Assembly (NCBI RefSeq): GCF_000156175.1 | Contig: NZ_GG692711.1 | Location: 225,320 to 265,270, forward strand | Direction of reading: 5' to 3' | DNA from: Collinsella intestinalis DSM 13280 | Lineage (GTDB): Bacteria > Actinomycetota > Coriobacteriia > Coriobacteriales > Coriobacteriaceae | Length of the DNA: 39,951 nucleotides | Shown here: positions 24,875 through 33,512 of the stretch, piece by piece | How the letters are laid out: each line of letters begins with the position of its first letter | Position numbering within the stretch: the first letter of the stretch is position 1 | Position numbers and translations under genes: made by a program | The notes under the pieces: model-generated | Seen by the model: the letters and a program-made list of their open reading frames with translations, nothing else | What the model was told of the DNA's origin: nothing | Databases searched by the model: none

Positions 24875-26799
24875 GAGAGCTCCTTTTGCTGATACAGGCC
24901 ACAATCGATGAAGCCGAGATGGCGATAGTACTCACGCGTGCCCACCGCGCTGATCACATTGAGGCGGCTGTAACCCGCCTCACGAGCGATCTCGGAGGCC
25001 CGCTCGATGAGGCGGCGGCCCAAGCCAAGATGCTGGGCAGATGTTCCACCCACACCGAGCTGCGTGGCCATGCCGTACACATGGACCTCGCGAATCATCG
25101 CCTCACCAGGCGCGACGGGCAGGCACCCGCCCCCAGAGCAGGCCGCCTCGGATTCAAGGCCCACCTCGCGGGGAGCGGGAAACGAGCGCACATACTCCTC
25201 GTTTGGCAGAGACAGGCGCAGGAAACCCGCAATGCGGTTCTCGGGCGTCACCCACTGCAGGAAGTGCTCGCACGTGTTCGATGTCCCATACGAGACGTCC
25301 TCCATGCGCAGCTCATCGACAGGAACTTCGCCCGTGGCGACCTCGCGAAAACGAATCTCCTGGATGCCGCGCACATCCCCCTGAGAACGCAGACGGTTCT
25401 CGACGAGCTGGCGAAGGTTCGGCTTCTTGTTCCCCGCCACGATGTCGTGCGATGAAAAGTCACGGATCATGCGAGAGATCCGGCAAAACGGAGGGGTTGC
25501 GGCGACGTCGCTTACCAGAATGTCGAGCAACTCCGCCTCGGAATAGGGCGCCCATTCTCCCGCCTCGAAGCGCTCCTGCAGTCGGGCGCCCTCGATAAGC
25601 GCGCATGGGTAGAGCTTGATCTCGTCGGGCTGGAACGGCAAGCCGCGCACAAGGCGCAGGTAGTCGTCCTTATCCCGTTCCGGCGTAGAACCCAGCAGGT
25701 TGACCATCGCGTGCGCGTGGATTTTGAACCCGAACACGCGCAGCAGCTCGAACGCCCGCTCGATCTGGGAGATCTCGATACCGCGATCGTTCGCATCCAG
25801 AACGGCCTGGTCAAGGGACTGAATGCCCATCTGCACCTTCGTGCATCCAAGGTGGCGGATAATCGTCAGCGAATCGGGGGTGATGGCGTCCGGCCGTGTT
25901 TCCACCACAAGTCCAACCACGCGGCAACGGGCGGTTTCGTTCTCGCGCTGCAACCGCTCGAGTTCATCGAATGTGGCGACCTGCTCGGCTGCAACGGCGT
26001 GCCAAGGAGAACCGGCACCGTAGTGCTCGGAAAATGCCTGGTTGTAAGAGCATGCATGCTCGTCCAGCCGGCGCTGAACATCTTCCGCCGCTCGACCAAA
26101 CTGCGAACCGTCTTGGGGGAATCCGAGCGTTCGGTATAGCTCTCCCCGTTCCTCGGCACTCGAACGGATGAGGATGCGGGGCTGCTCATCATCTGACGAG
26201 CGCGCGGTGGAGGCGCACGCCCCGTCCACAGCGGGCTCGAACTCGTTCAGCGCGCGGAACAGCTCCGCGATGAACCACACCTGATAACCCCGCGGATAGT
26301 CGCTCCAAGTTCCGCCGAGCACGATGAGCTCGATCTTGTCGATGGCGTGACCCATCTGGCTGAGCGCGGTCAGGCGCGAGGTGACCTGCAGATACGGATC
26401 GAACCAGTTTTGCTCGGCACGCTCGCACGCAGGCTCGTTATGCAGATAGCTCTTAGGCATGCGGATATCGTTCGGGCAAAACAGGCAATCACCGCCGCAC
26501 GGCCAGGGCTTGGTGATGACCGTGATGGTCGCCACGCCCGAGGCGCTGCGTCGCGGCTTCATGCGCAAGACGGAAAGGAGCTGCTTTTCAAGCTCGGGGG
26601 TCACGCCCCACGACTCCCAGCGAGCACGGTCATCACTCTTCACCTGCTGGTAAAACGGCAGCAAACGTCGCTTGGCGAACGCGCGCTTGTCTGAGCCGGA
26701 ACGACGCGCCGCCGCGTGCCCCATCTTGAGCAAGGTGCGATCGTCGACGTTCCGGCCGGCACGCAGCTCTTCGAGTATGTCGAGAATAATCTGTTCCAT
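24871..26799 (-). CDS. elp3: Elp3-type tRNA wobble-uridine radical SAM/GNAT enzyme
   Basis: The 642-residue protein matches Elp3, which uses S-adenosylmethionine radical chemistry and acetyl-CoA to add a carboxymethyl group (cm5) to uridine 34 of certain tRNAs. Residues 93-110 (TVITKPWPCGGDCLFCPN) carry the [4Fe-4S] cysteines C101, C105 and C108, preceded by an Elp3-like N-terminal tRNA-binding part. VIGLVVETRPD-type strand, KVQMGIQSLDQAVLDANDRG and LGSTPERD.DDYLRL continue the radical SAM barrel; EIRFREV and the end (HLGLGRRLIERA, YYRHLGF) form the GNAT domain. Standard Elp3 is about 550 residues; the extra 90 residues lie inside the barrel near 200-290. Eukaryotic Elongator partners are absent, as in other bacteria with Elp3 alone. 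The start appears leaderless. Confidence 0.92.
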   Translation of the reverse strand: MEQIILDILEELRAGRNVDDRTLLKMGHAAARRSGSDKRAFAKRRLLPFYQQVKSDDRARWESWGVTPELEKQLLSVLRMKPRRSASGVATITVITKPWPCGGDCLFCPNDIRMPKSYLHNEPACERAEQNWFDPYLQVTSRLTALSQMGHAIDKIELIVLGGTWSDYPRGYQVWFIAELFRALNEFEPAVDGACASTARSSDDEQPRILIRSSAEERGELYRTLGFPQDGSQFGRAAEDVQRRLDEHACSYNQAFSEHYGAGSPWHAVAAEQVATFDELERLQRENETARCRVVGLVVETRPDAITPDSLTIIRHLGCTKVQMGIQSLDQAVLDANDRGIEISQIERAFELLRVFGFKIHAHAMVNLLGSTPERDKDDYLRLVRGLPFQPDEIKLYPCALIEGARLQERFEAGEWAPYSEAELLDILVSDVAATPPFCRISRMIRDFSSHDIVAGNKKPNLRQLVENRLRSQGDVRGIQEIRFREVATGEVPVDELRMEDVSYGTSNTCEHFLQWVTPENRIAGFLRLSLPNEEYVRSFPAPREVGLESEAACSGGGCLPVAPGEAMIREVHVYGMATQLGVGGTSAQHLGLGRRLIERASEIAREAGYSRLNVISAVGTREYYRHLGFIDCGLYQQKELS

Positions 26800-26807
26800 G
26801 GGCCCAT

Positions 26808-26836
26808 TGTATATGAGCCCCGCGCCGCCGCCCCAA
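26808..26836 (-). promoter_or_regulatory. Promoter of elp3 implying a leaderless transcript
   Basis: On the minus strand TTGGGG (26831-26836), a 17-base spacer and TATACA (26808-26813) form a promoter. Only eight bases separate the -10 from the elp3 ATG at 26799, so transcription would start at or within two bases of the start codon. No ribosome binding site precedes it. Confidence 0.55.
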
Positions 26837-26856
26837 CGGATGCAAGCCGAGCCACA

Positions 26857-26884
26857 TTGTCGTCCCTGTGTTCCGCTTTACAAT
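26857..26884 (+). promoter_or_regulatory. Promoter of the Trm9-like methyltransferase gene
   Basis: TTGTCG (26857-26862), a 16-base spacer and TACAAT (26879-26884) predict a start near 26891 and a 32-base leader ending in GGGAG before the ATG. It is back-to-back with the elp3 promoter. Confidence 0.55.
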
Positions 26885-26922
26885 AGCCGTACCGATATGA
26901 TCGCATTTTTGCCGGGAGCCCC

Positions 26923-27756
26923 ATGGACCTCACCACTGCGCACGAACTCATCGAGCTCAACAACCGCTTTTACGCCGAGCACGCCGCATCATTCTCCGCA
27001 ACGCGCAGCGCGCCGTGGGAGGGTTGGAATCGCGCGGCCGAGCTCTTGACGCAGCTCCGTTGGCCTCGAGCGCACAACGGCGGCGCCAGCTGCCATTCGC
27101 CGCTCGTCCTCGATCTCGCCTGCGGCAACCTACGCTTCGAACGGTTCCTCCTCAACGCCTTTCCCGACGTCGATCTCCGATTCCACGCGGTCGACGCCTG
27201 TGCCGACCTCGCGAAAGACGCCTCCCAGATCCCCGGCGCGGACTTTTACGAGATGGATGTTCTCGGAAGCTTTCTAGATGACTGGGCACGGCTCGGCGAC
27301 CTTGGACACACCGTCCCGAATCGCCGACTCGCCGACGCCGGCATCCCCGAGTGCGATTTGGCCGTTTGCTTTGGTTTCATGCATCATGTCCCGGGGTTTG
27401 ACATGAGGGCGTCCGTGCTCGACGCAATCGTTGAGCGCACCGCGCTCGGCGGGGTTGCGATTGTTTCATTTTGGCAGTTCATGCGCGATGAGAGACTGGC
27501 GCGCAAGGCCCTCGCGGCCGATTCCGCCGCCCGCGAGTCCGCGTCAAGCGGCACGTTCCCGCTCGACGAAAACGACCACTTCCTCGGCTGGCAATCCGAC
27601 CCCTCCCCCTTGCGCTACTGCCATCATTTTGACGAATCGGAAATCGACGAGCTTGTAGCATCTGTGGGAACATGCGCCCGCGAGGTCGCGCGCTACTCCG
27701 CGGACGGGGGCTCTGGTACCCTCAATCGGTACCTCATGCTCGAGCGATTCGCATAA
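26923..27756 (+). CDS. Trm9/ALKBH8-like SAM-dependent methyltransferase
   Basis: The 277-residue protein is a class I methyltransferase: VLDLACGNLRFE at 62-71 is the SAM-binding motif I, followed by FHAVDACADL (the acidic motif II) and DLAVCFGFMHHVPG (motif IV region). Its N-terminus NRFYAEHAASFSATRSAPW (14-32) resembles the Y..IA..FS.TR..PW segment of yeast Trm9 and the methyltransferase part of ALKBH8, which methylate cm5U34 of tRNA to mcm5U34. Those enzymes act directly after Elp3, and here the gene sits divergently next to elp3 with 123 bases between the starts. The functional match is an inference from the motif and the context; a different small-molecule or protein substrate is possible. 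Confidence 0.75.
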   Translation: MDLTTAHELIELNNRFYAEHAASFSATRSAPWEGWNRAAELLTQLRWPRAHNGGASCHSPLVLDLACGNLRFERFLLNAFPDVDLRFHAVDACADLAKDASQIPGADFYEMDVLGSFLDDWARLGDLGHTVPNRRLADAGIPECDLAVCFGFMHHVPGFDMRASVLDAIVERTALGGVAIVSFWQFMRDERLARKALAADSAARESASSGTFPLDENDHFLGWQSDPSPLRYCHHFDESEIDELVASVGTCAREVARYSADGGSGTLNRYLMLERFA

Positions 27757-27802
27757 TTAACCCGCTCCGACCAGAAGCTCCAATCCCATCCGAGAGGCCC
27801 CC

Positions 27803-28639
27803 ATGCACGCACGTATGCCCAAGAACTTCGTCCTCGACCAGCGCATCGAGCGCGCGTCCGACGCCATCGAGACCGGCGCTGCGGCGTACCGGGGCCGTTG
27901 GGCCGAAGCATGCTGCCCGCTCATTCCGGGCGGCGTCGAGTGCTTCGATCATGTGCATCTCGATTTGGGCTGCGGCAAGGGCGCCTATATCGCCGCCATG
28001 GCGCAGCGCCACCCCGATACCCTGTTCATCGGCATGGACAGCGAGCCCGTGTGCGTTGTGCACGCAGCCCAGCTCGTTCTCGACCTGGGTCTCAAAAACG
28101 CGCTGGTCATTCCCGGCGATGCCGCCAACCTCGCCGGAATCTTTGCGCCCGGCGAACTCTCGAGCATCTCCATCAACTTCCCCACGCCCCATCCCAAGCG
28201 CCGCCATGCGCGACTTCGCGTAACCACGGCCGAACATCTCGACGGGTATCGGTCACTCATCGCCGAGGGCGGCATGCTCACGCTTCGCACCGACAGCCTG
28301 CCGCTGTATGAGTATTCGTTACCGCAGTTCAAAGCCATTGGATGGGAAGTGGTGTGCGCCACGTATGACGATCGCACCGCCCATCCCGAGCAGCCCATCA
28401 CCGAGTACGAGCAGCGTCTCACCGAACAGGGCGCGACTGTGCACGCGGTCTATGCGAGGCCCGCGAGCAAGCCTGCCACGCCCGAGCAGCTCCAATCCGC
28501 CCTCGATATGCCCCAGAGCCTCATCGACTATCTGCCTGAGGACCTTTTCGCCGAGGGCTATATCCCGTACGGCATGAGCTACGCCGTCGACAACCTTCGA
28601 AATCGTCGCCAACATCTCGCAGCGCGACAAAATGTATAA
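27803..28639 (+). CDS. TrmB-like tRNA (guanine-N7) methyltransferase homologue
   Basis: The 278-residue protein has a class I methyltransferase core with HLDLGCGKGAYIAAMA at about 52-67, FIGMDSEP, and NFPTPHPKRRHARLRVT around 128-144, which matches the TrmB block N-F-x-D-P-W-P-K-K-R-H but with T-P-H-P instead of D-P-W-P. LRTD follows. TrmB makes m7G46 in the tRNA variable loop. The altered block and a longer C-terminal tail suggest either a divergent TrmB or a related enzyme. Start: GAGAGG five bases before ATG; a second ATG four codons on is possible. It is the third tRNA-modification-type gene in a row, 46 bases after the Trm9-like gene and likely cotranscribed. Confidence 0.78.
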   Translation: MHARMPKNFVLDQRIERASDAIETGAAAYRGRWAEACCPLIPGGVECFDHVHLDLGCGKGAYIAAMAQRHPDTLFIGMDSEPVCVVHAAQLVLDLGLKNALVIPGDAANLAGIFAPGELSSISINFPTPHPKRRHARLRVTTAEHLDGYRSLIAEGGMLTLRTDSLPLYEYSLPQFKAIGWEVVCATYDDRTAHPEQPITEYEQRLTEQGATVHAVYARPASKPATPEQLQSALDMPQSLIDYLPEDLFAEGYIPYGMSYAVDNLRNRRQHLAARQNV

Positions 28640-29082
28640 ATCCATTACCTATTAAGCTTCCGCTGCATATCTTTTTCTCGTTTGCCGCGTTGTAGGCGTA
28701 CGTTTTCCCGATGATGGTCAAAATACCCTGATTGTGCGGCGAAGCTGCGCACGCCGCGCAACAAATGCCCAGGATTCGATCGGGCGATCGCGTTGGCAAC
28801 GACCGCGCTGAAACGGACTGTCCGTCAGGCGATATCAAAACCCCAGGATTTTTCTAGCGGTAGGGATATACATGCCTCCCGACGGGGCTCGTTCAGCGCA
28901 CAATCAGGGTATTTTGACCACTTCTGTGATTTCATATATTTAGCGACCCCCCTATCGAGGCCTGAACGGCTCGCTTTTACGCCCCGAACCACCAACAACC
29001 TGCACCCAGCACTCCAAGCGCACGTCCAACACGCCGCGTTCGGTCATAATAGGCACAGCAACATCGACGAAACGGAACGAAT
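28640..29082. other. Intergenic region with repeats and a promoter
   Basis: Between the TrmB-like gene and the Ski2-like helicase gene lie 443 bases without a supportable gene. They contain the 24-base inverted repeat and related copies described separately. A promoter for the helicase gene may use TTGACC (28914-28919), which lies within the right arm, with TATATT or TATTTA 15 or 17 bases on. Confidence 0.45.
28716..28920. repeat. 24-base perfect inverted repeat with internal related copies
   Basis: The left arm at 28716-28739 begins TGGTCAAAATACCC and ends GATTGTGCG; the right arm at 28897-28920 is its exact reverse complement. They enclose 157 bases. Inside, two degenerate direct copies of the motif CAAAANCCCAGGATT occur, near 28763-28779 (CAAATGCCCAGGATTCG) and 28836-28854 (TCAAAACCCCAGGATT). 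The arrangement could be a mobile element remnant, a set of protein binding sites, or a long hairpin RNA. Confidence 0.75.
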
Positions 29083-31866
29083 ATGCCTGACGCGACCAAC
29101 TCCACCGACCCCTTTGCCCATGGCTCCCTGGGCTCGCTCGCACCTAGCTGGTGGGAGCCGGAATCCGATGAAACCGAACAGGCCTTGGAGCCCGAACCCT
29201 GGCTGACACCTGAAGAGGCATACGAGCGATTCATGGAATGGGTCTCCTCTCGCGGCATCGAGCCTTGGGAACACCAGGAAGATGCGTTGTTCTCTCTGGC
29301 CGCGGGCAGCAACGTAATCCTGGGCACACCCACGGGCTCGGGCAAGTCGCTGGTCGCGCTCGGCATGATGTTCATGGCCATGGCCAGCGGACAGCGCGCA
29401 TACTACACGGCGCCCATCAAGGCCCTCGTTTCCGAGAAATTCTTTTACCTGGTCGACATCCTCGGCCGCGACAACGTGGGCATGATCACCGGCGACTCGC
29501 ACATCAACACCGGCGCCCCCGTCATCTGCTGCACCGCCGAGATCCTTGCCAACCAAGCGTTGCGCGAGGGCGAAGACACCGATGTGGGCTGCGTCGCCAT
29601 GGACGAATTCCACTTCTTCTCCGACCCCGACCGCGGATGGGCCTGGCAGGTCCCACTGCTCACGTTGCCCCACACGCAGTTCCTGCTCATGAGCGCCACC
29701 CTGGGCGACATGACCGCCATCGGCGATACCCTCACCCGCACCACCGGCCGCGACCTGGAGCTCATCGCCGACGCTCCGCGCCCGGTGCCCCTCTCCTACG
29801 AATACGTGAAAACCGCCCTGGAAGGAACGGTCGAACTCGCGCTTCGCCAAGGCGACTCACCGCTTTATATCGTGCACTTCTCCCAGGACGCGGCCCTGCA
29901 GTCCGCCCGTGCGCTGGCAAGCTACGGCGTTGCCAGCAAAGAGCAGCGCGAGGCGATCAAGGAGGCGATCAAGGGAGGGCGCTTCACCACGGCGTTCGGC
30001 AAAACGCTCAAGCATCTCATCTCGAGCGGCGTGGGCCTACACCACGCCGGCATGCTACCCCGCTACCGCCTGCTCGTCGAGAAGCTCGCCCAGCAGGGCC
30101 TTCTTCCCGTGATCTGCGGCACCGACACACTCGGCGTGGGCATCAACGTGCCCATCCACACCGTCCTGCTCACCGGTCTTACGAAATTCGACGGCTACAA
30201 GCAGCGCCGTCTGCGCTCGCGCGAGTTCCACCAGATCGCCGGGCGCGCGGGCCGCTCGGGCTTTGACACCGAGGGCGTGGTCATCGCCGAGGCGCCGGAG
30301 TTCGAGATCGAGAACCATAAGGCCGAGCTCAAGGCCATGGGTGACCCCAAGAAGATGAAGAAGCTCAAGAAAAAGCGCCCGCCGGAGGGCTTTGTCACCT
30401 GGAACGAAGACACCTTCACCCGTCTGATCGAGAGCGAGCCCGAGACCCTCAAGCCCCGTCTGCGCATCACGCACTCCATGGTGCTCGCGGAGGTCGAGCA
30501 GGGCGGCGACGCATGGGAGCGTGTGCTGGCGCTCATCGACGCGTCGCTTCAAACCCCCGAGGAAAAGGCCAAGCTGAAGGGCCGTGCCGCCGAGATCTTC
30601 GCCACGCTCATCGACGCTGGTGTCGTGGTCCGAGAGGCTTGCGGGGCGGACGCGGATGCCGATAACGGCAACGTCGATTCGATTCCTGCGGTCTCGCTCA
30701 CCGAGGCACCCGAGAACCTGGAGGAGCTCAGGGCACTCGACGCCGAGCGCGATGAGGAGGACGGCGCGAATGACGAGGTCAGCCGCGCGATCGTCGAGGA
30801 GGGCACCGCGACGGGCCACCCCCTCGACGGGGCGGCGAACTACTTCCTCACGGTCGACCTGCCTGAGGACTTCGCCCTCGACCAGCCGCTCTCGCCGTTT
30901 TTGCTCGCGGCGCTCGAGCTGCTTGATCCGGAGAGCCCCACGTACACCCTCGACCTCATCTCCATGGTCGAGGCGACGCTCGAGGATCCCAAGCAGATCC
31001 TGCGAGCGCAGGAACGTCGTGCCCGCGATGCGGCGATGAACGCCATGAAGGCGGAGGGCGTCGACTTTGAGGAGCGCCTCGACCGCCTGCAGGACGTCAC
31101 CTACCCCAAGCCGCTCGTGGAGATGCTCGACGTTGCGTTCGCCACGTACTGCGCGCAGGTCCCGTGGGCAAACGATTACGAGCTCAGTCCCAAGTCGGTC
31201 CTGCGCGACATGCTCGAGACCGGCTGCGACTTTAAGAGCTACATCGCGCAGTACAAGATCGCGCGCTGCGAGGGCATCCTGTTGCGCTACCTCACCGAGG
31301 CATATCGCTCGCTCGACCGCACCGTGCCGGTGGAGCGCCGAACCGAGGAGCTCGACGACATCGTGTCCTGGCTGGGACTTGTGGTGCGCTCGGTCGACTC
31401 GAGCCTTGTGGACGAATGGGCCAACGCGGGCATGGAGCCGGGTGCGGCGCCCATCAAGCACGGTGACGAGGTGGTTGCCGATCGTCGCGGGATGACGCTC
31501 ATGGTTCGCAACACCCTGTTCCAGCGCGTGCGACTGGCCGCCCTCGACCGTGCCGACGCCCTCGGCGACCTCGACGTCGACTGGGGCTTCGGCGAGAGCC
31601 GTTGGGCACGCGTGCTCGATGCGTTCTACGAAGCACACGAGGACCTGCTCATCGACGCCGATGCGCGATCTGCGGCGTTCCTCGAAATCGACGAATCGGA
31701 CGAGCAGACCGATCACGTCTGGCACGTGCACCAGGTATTCCACGACTCGGACGGCGATCACGACTTTGGCATCATGGCCGACGTCGACCTGGACGCCACG
31801 CAAGACGGCGACGGCATCGTCTTCAAGAACTACCGGGCCGGCGTGATCGAGGACCTCGTTCGCTAA
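29083..31866 (+). CDS. Ski2-like DExH RNA helicase (DUF3516-type)
   Basis: The 927-residue protein is a superfamily 2 helicase of the Ski2/Mtr4-like group found in actinobacteria. Motifs: HQEDALFSL (Q region), GTPTGSGKSLVAL (Walker A), YYTAPIKALVSEKF (Ia), MDEFHFFSD (motif II as DEFH), MSATLGD (III), GLHHAGMLPRYR and GTDTLGVGINVPIHT (V) and QIAGRAGRSG (VI). The C-terminal 450 residues, with an acidic insertion around 520-590, correspond to the DUF3516-type extension of this group. Likely role is RNA unwinding in decay or ribosome maturation; direct data are scarce. The ATG at 29083 lacks a strong ribosome binding site (GAACGAAT precedes). A stable hairpin follows the stop. Confidence 0.88.
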   Translation: MPDATNSTDPFAHGSLGSLAPSWWEPESDETEQALEPEPWLTPEEAYERFMEWVSSRGIEPWEHQEDALFSLAAGSNVILGTPTGSGKSLVALGMMFMAMASGQRAYYTAPIKALVSEKFFYLVDILGRDNVGMITGDSHINTGAPVICCTAEILANQALREGEDTDVGCVAMDEFHFFSDPDRGWAWQVPLLTLPHTQFLLMSATLGDMTAIGDTLTRTTGRDLELIADAPRPVPLSYEYVKTALEGTVELALRQGDSPLYIVHFSQDAALQSARALASYGVASKEQREAIKEAIKGGRFTTAFGKTLKHLISSGVGLHHAGMLPRYRLLVEKLAQQGLLPVICGTDTLGVGINVPIHTVLLTGLTKFDGYKQRRLRSREFHQIAGRAGRSGFDTEGVVIAEAPEFEIENHKAELKAMGDPKKMKKLKKKRPPEGFVTWNEDTFTRLIESEPETLKPRLRITHSMVLAEVEQGGDAWERVLALIDASLQTPEEKAKLKGRAAEIFATLIDAGVVVREACGADADADNGNVDSIPAVSLTEAPENLEELRALDAERDEEDGANDEVSRAIVEEGTATGHPLDGAANYFLTVDLPEDFALDQPLSPFLLAALELLDPESPTYTLDLISMVEATLEDPKQILRAQERRARDAAMNAMKAEGVDFEERLDRLQDVTYPKPLVEMLDVAFATYCAQVPWANDYELSPKSVLRDMLETGCDFKSYIAQYKIARCEGILLRYLTEAYRSLDRTVPVERRTEELDDIVSWLGLVVRSVDSSLVDEWANAGMEPGAAPIKHGDEVVADRRGMTLMVRNTLFQRVRLAALDRADALGDLDVDWGFGESRWARVLDAFYEAHEDLLIDADARSAAFLEIDESDEQTDHVWHVHQVFHDSDGDHDFGIMADVDLDATQDGDGIVFKNYRAGVIEDLVR

Positions 31867-31892
31867 CCCCTGTTCCCCCATCGATTCTCCCG

Positions 31893-31927
31893 TGCATCGC
31901 CGGCCCGCTCTCATTGGGCCGGCGATG
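31893..31927 (+). terminator. Hairpin downstream of the Ski2-like helicase gene
   Basis: A perfect 13-base-pair stem (GCATCGCCGGCCC / GGGCCGGCGATGC) follows the stop codon; a TTTTT run comes only 17 bases later, so termination is likely but not textbook. Confidence 0.65.
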
Positions 31928-32052
31928 CGCCGTATTAAGTCATTTTTAACCTCCCGTTAAGCACCGTGACCAACCTGTCACGCAGGCGTCACGGGAACGC
32001 ATGGGGCTCTCTTCATCATGGTTGGCATAGCAAGCATCCAAGGAGTTGAGCC

Positions 32053-32895
32053 ATGGGTACCTATGGGAGAAATGACGACCGGCGCCCTCTTAGGGAATTT
32101 GACGGACCCCTTGAGGGAGGCAGATTCCGAGCCGATCACGGGACACGGCAACGACGTGCCGCTGCACCGCAGAGAACCGGCGCACCTCAGCGAAAGCTCG
32201 CCGCGGCCAATCGAAGGCCCGGTACGGCGCCGAGAGCACGGAGACCCAAATCGCGCAGGGGAAAGATGGCGATCATCGGCCTCGGAATCGTAATCGCCTT
32301 CGTTCTCGCAGTCCAATCGCTCATGCAACAGAATGTTGGAACGGGTCGAAGGAGCGCACCAACCCAAGAGGAAACCGCCCACTCGACACCGGCACACGCC
32401 TGGCGCAAGGGAGAGGTCCCGTTCCTGTACCAAATCGACCCCCAATGGTCCGACGAACCCTATGCGGGAGGAAACATCCACGAGAACGGATGCGGCCCGA
32501 CCTGCCTTTCCATGGTCTACATATCGCTCACAGGAAAGACCGACCTCGATCCCGTGGCAATGGCGCGCTTCAGCGAGCAAAACGGCTTCACCGTCGACGG
32601 CATGACGGCATGGGCGCTTATGACGGACGGTGCGACGATGCTCGGCCTTCACAGTGCCGAACTCTCCGCAAGCGCCGACGTCGTCCGTGCCGAGCTCGAG
32701 GCGGGGCGGCCGATCATATGCAGCGTGCGACCCGGCGACTTTACCAGCACGGGGCATTTCATCGTGCTCGCAGGCCTGACCGACGACGGGCAGGTCATGG
32801 TGCGGGATCCAAACAACGCCGGCAACGGCGATCATCCCTGGGACCTCGACCGGATCCTTGACCAGTGCGCGAACCTGTGGAGCTTCTCCGCATAA
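32053..32895 (+). CDS. Membrane-anchored C39-like cysteine peptidase
   Basis: The 280-residue protein has a long basic cytoplasmic N-terminus (1-71, rich in Arg, Ala and Pro), one membrane helix (MAIIGLGIVIAFVLAVQSLM, 72-91) and an extracellular peptidase_C39_2-type domain. The catalytic Cys is in NENGCGPTC (Cys147), the His in TGHFIVLAG, and a likely Asp in VRDPNN. Such domains cleave peptides or cross-bridges in cell-wall-related or leader-peptide processing; bacteriocin ABC transporters use the related C39 domain, but there is no transporter or bacteriocin gene nearby. AAGGAG lies seven bases before the ATG. Upstream, overlapping inverted CCGTGAC/GTCACGG pairs around 31962-31997 could be an operator or hairpin. 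Confidence 0.82.
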   Translation: MGTYGRNDDRRPLREFDGPLEGGRFRADHGTRQRRAAAPQRTGAPQRKLAAANRRPGTAPRARRPKSRRGKMAIIGLGIVIAFVLAVQSLMQQNVGTGRRSAPTQEETAHSTPAHAWRKGEVPFLYQIDPQWSDEPYAGGNIHENGCGPTCLSMVYISLTGKTDLDPVAMARFSEQNGFTVDGMTAWALMTDGATMLGLHSAELSASADVVRAELEAGRPIICSVRPGDFTSTGHFIVLAGLTDDGQVMVRDPNNAGNGDHPWDLDRILDQCANLWSFSA

Positions 32896-33076
32896 TCCCG
32901 CGGATGGGCTACCGCCGCGCCCCCGTCCGCGCGTCGCTGCCGGAACCCCATCTGCGCACCGAGCTCTCGCACGCTCGGCGTTGCAGCCATCGCGCACATG
33001 CGAGGCTTGCGCAAACGCGCTACCATGGGCCCATCGACCCCGTTGTGACATATTGCACAGAAAGGTGGCATTGCAC

Positions 33077-33439
33077 ATGAAGCTCGCAGTTCCCTCCGTC
33101 GGCGAAGGCGGCCTGGACGCCCAGCGCTCGGCCCACTTCGGTCACGCCGATTGCTTCACGATCCTGAACGTAGAGAACGGCCAGGTCTCCCTCGATGGCA
33201 CCATCGTCAATCCCCCGCATGAGGAGGGAGGCTGCATGCGACCCGTGGGCATCCTCGCCGACGCGGGCATCGACGCCATCGTCGCCGTGGGCATGGGCAT
33301 GCGCCCCATGCAGGGCTTCGCCGCCGCCGGCATCACCGTCTTGCACGACGCCGAATCCCCCACCGTGGGCGCCGCCGCTGAGCGCGTCGCCGCCGGCCAG
33401 CTCGAGGCCATGGGGCCTGAGCACGCCTGCCATCATTAG
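33077..33439 (+). CDS. NifX/NifB-domain (dinitrogenase cofactor biosynthesis-like) protein
   Basis: The 120-residue protein is a single NifX-type domain: MKLAVPSVGEGGLDAQRSAHFGHADCFTI at its start, GGCMRPVGILADAGIDAIVAVGMGMRPMQGF in the middle, and a C-terminal GPEHACHH with Cys and His residues that may bind metal. In nitrogen fixers this domain carries iron-molybdenum cofactor intermediates, but stand-alone copies are widespread in anaerobes without nitrogenase, where their iron-sulfur or metal role is unclear. AAAGGTGG precedes the ATG. It has its own terminator. Confidence 0.85.
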   Translation: MKLAVPSVGEGGLDAQRSAHFGHADCFTILNVENGQVSLDGTIVNPPHEEGGCMRPVGILADAGIDAIVAVGMGMRPMQGFAAAGITVLHDAESPTVGAAAERVAAGQLEAMGPEHACHH

Positions 33440-33460
33440 ATGGGCCATCTCGACTGTCTC

Positions 33461-33494
33461 GGGCCGAGCGCACATTCGCGCTCGGCCCTGTTTT
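33461..33494 (+). terminator. Terminator of the NifX-like gene
   Basis: A perfect 11-base-pair stem (GGGCCGAGCGC / GCGCTCGGCCC) is followed by TGTTTT. Confidence 0.88.
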
Positions 33495-33512
33495 CGATGA
33501 ACGGAGGGCTCT

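Noticed and set aside
30055-31914. 619-codon minus-strand frame opposite the Ski2-like helicase gene
   Set aside because: Antisense shadow; the helicase motifs on the plus strand are intact.
33077-33439. Nitrogen fixation locus
   Set aside because: A lone NifX/NifB-domain protein without nif structural genes is common in anaerobes and does not indicate nitrogenase.
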